NCBI RefSeq assembly: GCF_024971095.1
Contig: NZ_CP069717.1
Span: forward strand, 1,240,001 to 1,304,000
Length of the DNA: 64,000 nucleotides
Direction: 5' to 3'
DNA from: Microbacterium neungamense
GTDB taxonomy: Bacteria > Actinomycetota > Actinomycetes > Actinomycetales > Microbacteriaceae
Position numbers and translations under genes: made by a program. The number at the start of each line of letters is the position of its first letter. Within the stretch, counting starts at the first letter, position 1. The notes under the pieces were generated by a model. It was not told where the DNA came from. It searched no databases and saw only the letters and a program-made list of their open reading frames with translations. Positions 61,056 to 64,000 of this stretch are shown here, one piece after another.

Positions 61056-62252
61056 CTACGAACCGTCCTCGGCGGGCTCCTCGAACGATTGCGCAGCCTC
61101 TACAAAGGCATCCGAGATCTTCTGTGCGGTGTGCGCAATCTGCCAGGGGCGCGCCCCGAGCTCTTCGAGCGCCTTCCCGATGGCATCCGGAGTGGGCGCC
61201 GGCGGCTCCCAGGCGATCCGGCGCAGGTGCTCGGGCGTGAGCAGGTTCTCCGTGGGCATGTTCAGCTCCTGGGCGAGCTGCTCCACGACCGGGCGGGCGG
61301 CCTTCAGTCGGGCATCCGCCTCGGGATTGCGGTCGGCCCATGCGCGCGGCGGCGGCAGCGTGTCGCTGGGCACGCGCTCGCGCGGGAGTTCGGTGCTCTC
61401 GCGGCCCCGCACGATCGCCTGCCACCAGCGGTCCAGCTGGCTCCGGCTGGCGCGGCCGGTGAAGTCGGGGACGGATGCCAGGGCCTGCTTGCTCGCCGGA
61501 GCGGCGAGCACGGCCGCCACCAGCGAGCGGTCGGGGACGAGCCGCCCGGGGGAGACGTCCTGCTGCTGCGCGTACTCCTCCCGCGCCAGCCACAGCTCCC
61601 GCGCCACCGCCAGGTTCCGGGCGCCGCGGACCCGGTGCAGGCCGCTGAGCCGGCGCCATGGGTCCTCCCGGGGCGCCTTGGGGGCGCGGGCGAGGGTGGC
61701 TGCGAACTCCTGCGCGGCGATCTCGGTCTTCCCGGTCTCTGCCAGCTCGGCGGCGAGCACGTCGCGGACGTCGACCAGGTGCTCCACATCGAGGGCGGCA
61801 TACTCCAGCCAGGCGGCCGGCAGCGGGCGCGTCGACCAGTCGGCGGCGGAGTGCTCCTTCGCCAGCGCGATCCCCAGCGTGCGCTCCACCACCGCCGCAA
61901 GGCCCACGCGTTCGTGACCGAGCAGCCGGGCGGCGAGCTCGGTGTCGAAGATCGACGGCGGCTCCAAGCCGAGCTCGCGCAACGACGGCAGATCCTGGCT
62001 CGCGGCGTGCAGCACCCATTCCGCGTCGCCGATCGCGTCCTGCAGCGGTGCGAAGTCGCCGAGCGCGGGGGGATCGAACAGCCGCACGCCGCCCGCCCCG
62101 CGGCGGAACACCTGCACCAGGTAGGCGCGCTGCGAGTACCGGAACCCGGAGGCCCGCTCCACGTCGACCGCGACCGGGCCGGTGCCCGCGGCGAGGGCGC
62201 GGCAGGCGGCCTCGAACTCCGCGCGGTCGTCGATCACGGAGTAGTCAGCCAC
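61056..62252 (-). CDS. rnd: Ribonuclease D-like 3'-5' exonuclease with HRDC domain
   Basis: A 398-aa DEDD-family exonuclease that trims tRNA and other small RNA 3' ends. Exo I is AVDVERASGFRYSQ (Asp30, Glu32), Exo II is LHAASQDLPSLRELG, and Exo III is YAALDVEHLVDVRD with the Tyr of the DEDDy group. The C-terminal half has HRDC-type helices (LHRVRGARNLAVARELWLAR). GTG 62252 has AGGAAGGGCGG upstream and overlaps the DUF3000 stop by 8 bp. The actinobacterial pair DUF3000-rnd, often followed by dxs, is conserved; dxs is 4 kb away here, with fadA-fadB and band-7 genes between. Confidence 0.93.
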   Translation of the reverse strand: MADYSVIDDRAEFEAACRALAAGTGPVAVDVERASGFRYSQRAYLVQVFRRGAGGVRLFDPPALGDFAPLQDAIGDAEWVLHAASQDLPSLRELGLEPPSIFDTELAARLLGHERVGLAAVVERTLGIALAKEHSAADWSTRPLPAAWLEYAALDVEHLVDVRDVLAAELAETGKTEIAAQEFAATLARAPKAPREDPWRRLSGLHRVRGARNLAVARELWLAREEYAQQQDVSPGRLVPDRSLVAAVLAAPASKQALASVPDFTGRASRSQLDRWWQAIVRGRESTELPRERVPSDTLPPPRAWADRNPEADARLKAARPVVEQLAQELNMPTENLLTPEHLRRIAWEPPAPTPDAIGKALEELGARPWQIAHTAQKISDAFVEAAQSFEEPAEDGS

Positions 62253-62826
62253 GTCCGCCCTTCCTCGCGCCGAACACGGCGACGTTCTCGGAGCCCGGCG
62301 GCAGTCCCGCGAGCATCCCCACCAGCTCCGCCCATGCTTCCACATGCGGCCGGATCGGCCCCTCCGGCGTCCACGACGCGCGCAGCTCGATCTGCGCGCC
62401 GTCGCCCTCGCCGGCGAGCCCGCCGAAGCCCTTCGAGAGCATCTTCGTCGAGGTGCCGGATGCCGAGTGATACACCGCGTTCCGGGACTCCAGCGCGTCC
62501 ACAAGCCACGACCAGGCGACGTCAGCCAGGAGCGGATCGGTGCCGATCTCCGGCTCCAACGGCGCCTGAGCGAAGGCGACGACGCGCCAGGCGCCGTCCC
62601 AGGCGCCCGGCTCGTCCGGGTCGTGCAGCAGCACGAAGCGCCCGGTGCCGTACACCGAGTCGCCGTGGTCGTCCGGGCGGACATCGGCGGCCAGGGCGAG
62701 CGCGAAGGGCGCCAGGCCGGAGGGGGAGGGGATCTCGCGGACGACGATGTCCGTGCGGAACGGCGTCGCGCGCAGCTCGGCGGCGGCCTCCTCGAAGGCG
62801 GCGGCGGCATCCGGGTGGGCGGTCAC
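62245..62826 (-). CDS. DUF3000 domain-containing protein
   Basis: A 193-aa actinobacterial protein matching DUF3000: AAAELRATPFRTDIVVREIPSP (split across residues 15-36), LAPFALALAADV, GRFVLLHDPDEPGAW and RNAVYHSASGTSTKMLSKGFG. Soluble, function unknown. GTG 62826 has a TAGCCT 6 bp upstream and no ribosome site, so it is probably leaderless. It overlaps rnd downstream and is divergent from the hydrolase gene. Confidence 0.92.
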   Translation of the reverse strand: MTAHPDAAAAFEEAAAELRATPFRTDIVVREIPSPSGLAPFALALAADVRPDDHGDSVYGTGRFVLLHDPDEPGAWDGAWRVVAFAQAPLEPEIGTDPLLADVAWSWLVDALESRNAVYHSASGTSTKMLSKGFGGLAGEGDGAQIELRASWTPEGPIRPHVEAWAELVGMLAGLPPGSENVAVFGARKGGRG

Positions 62827-62832
62827 GGTGAC

Positions 62833-62838
62833 AGGCTA
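62833..62838 (-). promoter_or_regulatory. -10 element for leaderless DUF3000-rnd
   Basis: TAGCCT on the minus strand, 6 bp from the GTG. It overlaps by two bases a plus-strand TAGAGT (62837-62842) that may serve the divergent hydrolase. Confidence 0.5.
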
Positions 62839-62851
62839 GAGTCAGGAGGCG

Positions 62852-64000
62852 ATGAAGAGTCTCAGGCACGCCGTAGCGCTGGCCGCACCCGCCCTCGTCG
62901 CCGCCGGCCTCGCGGGTGCCGCAGCCGTGTTCGCGACCGCCCGACGGGTGGTCACGCCCGCCATCCGCCGCAACGACACCGTCATCCTCGCGGTCGACAC
63001 CGGCGCGCAGACGATCGAGCTCGGCCGCACACCCGACACCGAGCTGCCGGGGCGCTACGGGCTGTTCACCACCGGCACCCACGGCTACGTGAAGCTGGGC
63101 GCGGTGCTCAGCGCCGACGCCGGCCGGGTGCGTCGCAAGCTGCTCACCCAGATCGAGCCCGGGGCGCGCGTGGATCGGGACGCGGCCTTCAGCGGCTGGT
63201 ACTACACCGCGCCGAGCGAACTGCACCTGCCGTGGGAGGCCGTCCTCATCGGCAGCCCGGCGGGGCCGTGCCCGGCGTGGCTCTTCCCGGGGGAGGACTG
63301 GTCCACCTGGGTGATCCAGGTGCACGGGCGCGGCACCACGCGCTCGGAGTGTCTGCGCGCGGTGCCGGTGTTCCACGCGCTCGGGCATCCGACCCTCGTC
63401 GTCTCCTACCGCAACGACGGGGAGGCGCCGCGCAGCCGCGGCGGCAGCTACGCCCTGGGCGCCTCCGAGTGGCGGGACGTGGACGCCGCGATCGCCTACG
63501 CCCTGCGGCGCGGGGCGCAGCGGGTCGTGCTGATGGGCTGGTCGATGGGCGGGGCCATCGCGCTGCAGGCGGCGGTGTCGTCGGGGCGGCGCGGCGCGAT
63601 CGCCGGCGTGGTGCTGGAGTCCCCGGTCGTGGACTGGCGCACCGTGCTGCGCTTCCAGGCCCGGGAGTCCGGCCTGCGCGAGCCGCTGCCGCAGCTGGCG
63701 ATGAGCGCGCTGTCCTCCGCGGTGACCGCGCGGCTCAGCGGCGCCGAGGAGGCGATCCCGTTCGACCGGCTGGACATGGTCGCGCGGGCGTCCGAGCTGG
63801 AGGCGCCCATCCTCATCCTGCACAGCGAGGACGACGGCTTCGTGCCCGCGGACGCGTCGCACGCCCTGGCCGCGGCCCGGCCGGACATCGTCACGATGCC
63901 GCGGTTCTCGGGGGCCCGGCACACCAAGCTGTGGAACTACGACCAGACGGCGTGGACCGACGCGATCACCGCGTGGATGCGGGATCAGGGTCTGAGCGTC
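62852..64000 (+). CDS. Alpha/beta hydrolase, membrane-anchored, cut off by the right edge
   Basis: The first 383 residues are visible with no stop. An N-terminal hydrophobic segment (about residues 8-32, VALAAPALVAAGLAGAAAVF) is a signal anchor. The hydrolase core has IQVHGRGTTRSECLRAV, the nucleophile elbow VLMGWSMGGAIAL (GxSxG), the acid HSEDDGFVP and the His in FSGARHTKLWN, so the full catalytic triad is inside the window and little can be missing. It resembles BAAT/prolyl-oligopeptidase-like hydrolases; the substrate is unknown. AGGAGG lies 3 nt before the ATG. Confidence 0.88.
   Translation, partial: MKSLRHAVALAAPALVAAGLAGAAAVFATARRVVTPAIRRNDTVILAVDTGAQTIELGRTPDTELPGRYGLFTTGTHGYVKLGAVLSADAGRVRRKLLTQIEPGARVDRDAAFSGWYYTAPSELHLPWEAVLIGSPAGPCPAWLFPGEDWSTWVIQVHGRGTTRSECLRAVPVFHALGHPTLVVSYRNDGEAPRSRGGSYALGASEWRDVDAAIAYALRRGAQRVVLMGWSMGGAIALQAAVSSGRRGAIAGVVLESPVVDWRTVLRFQARESGLREPLPQLAMSALSSAVTARLSGAEEAIPFDRLDMVARASELEAPILILHSEDDGFVPADASHALAAARPDIVTMPRFSGARHTKLWNYDQTAWTDAITAWMRDQGLSV

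Overview
The window is one continuous stretch of high-GC chromosome from an actinobacterium, most likely Microbacteriaceae and probably Microbacterium or a close relative. The evidence is a FAS-II fatty-acid operon next to a FasR-type regulator and the E1 gene aceE, a set of actinobacterial DUF proteins (DUF3145, DUF4191, DUF4193, DUF3093, DUF3710, DUF3159, DUF3000, DUF7455), SepH, two glutamine synthetases with glnE, polyphosphate glucokinase, and short REP-like repeats with the core CTTCGACARGCTCAG. I see no prophage, insertion sequence, CRISPR array or plasmid feature; this is core genome.

Layout. 1-2.7 kb: a DUF262 protein cut by the window edge, a probable Fe(II)/2-oxoglutarate dioxygenase and DUF3145. 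2.9-10.6 kb (minus): aceE-fasR and fabD-fabH-acpP-fabF, so pyruvate oxidation to acetyl-CoA sits beside the pathway that consumes it. 10.7-15.9 kb: tRNA-Val, an aldo-keto reductase, a YchJ-like protein, a zinc-ribbon coiled-coil protein, a family-A polymerase-like protein, RNase P RNA and ppgK. 15.9-26.1 kb: the nitrogen-assimilation block glnA2-glnE, a lipid kinase, glnA1 behind a well-formed GlnR box, an RDD protein, a RimB/RimK-like divergent pair and DUF4191. 26.2-33.7 kb: an unrecognised membrane protein, then (minus) pepA-lpdA and sucB, and a PAC2 protein.

33.9-41.7 kb is the most interesting part. The principal sigma factor sigA overlaps a CofE-like glutamate ligase gene, which overlaps murJ (lipid II flippase). 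These are followed by two divergent paralogous ATP-grasp ligases, each 343 aa, and two overlapping alanine-racemase-family genes that look catalytically complementary: one keeps the Tyr-bearing beta domain but has Arg for the PLP lysine, the other keeps the lysine but lacks the Tyr segment. This could be a cell-wall amino-acid racemisation and ligation cassette whose racemase is an obligate heterodimer with one active site. Function is inferred.

41.8-51.6 kb: topoisomerase IV (parE, parC, convergent), an alkaline-phosphatase-superfamily phosphodiesterase, sepH, DUF4193, and the DUF3093 / dut-DUF3710-DUF3159 divergent unit. 51.8-64 kb: aconitase behind a 24-bp palindrome, dxs, a band-7-like protein, a fadA-fadB type beta-oxidation pair, rnd-DUF3000, and an alpha/beta hydrolase that runs off the right edge.

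Expression signals. Many genes have a TAnnnT hexamer 6-8 bp before the start codon and probably make leaderless mRNAs. Many operon partners overlap by ATGA, GTGA or TGATG. Convergent gene pairs are separated by GC-rich hairpins or REP arrays. No stretch over 300 bases lacks a gene: the only long non-coding interval, 14613-15132, is filled by rnpB and its terminator.
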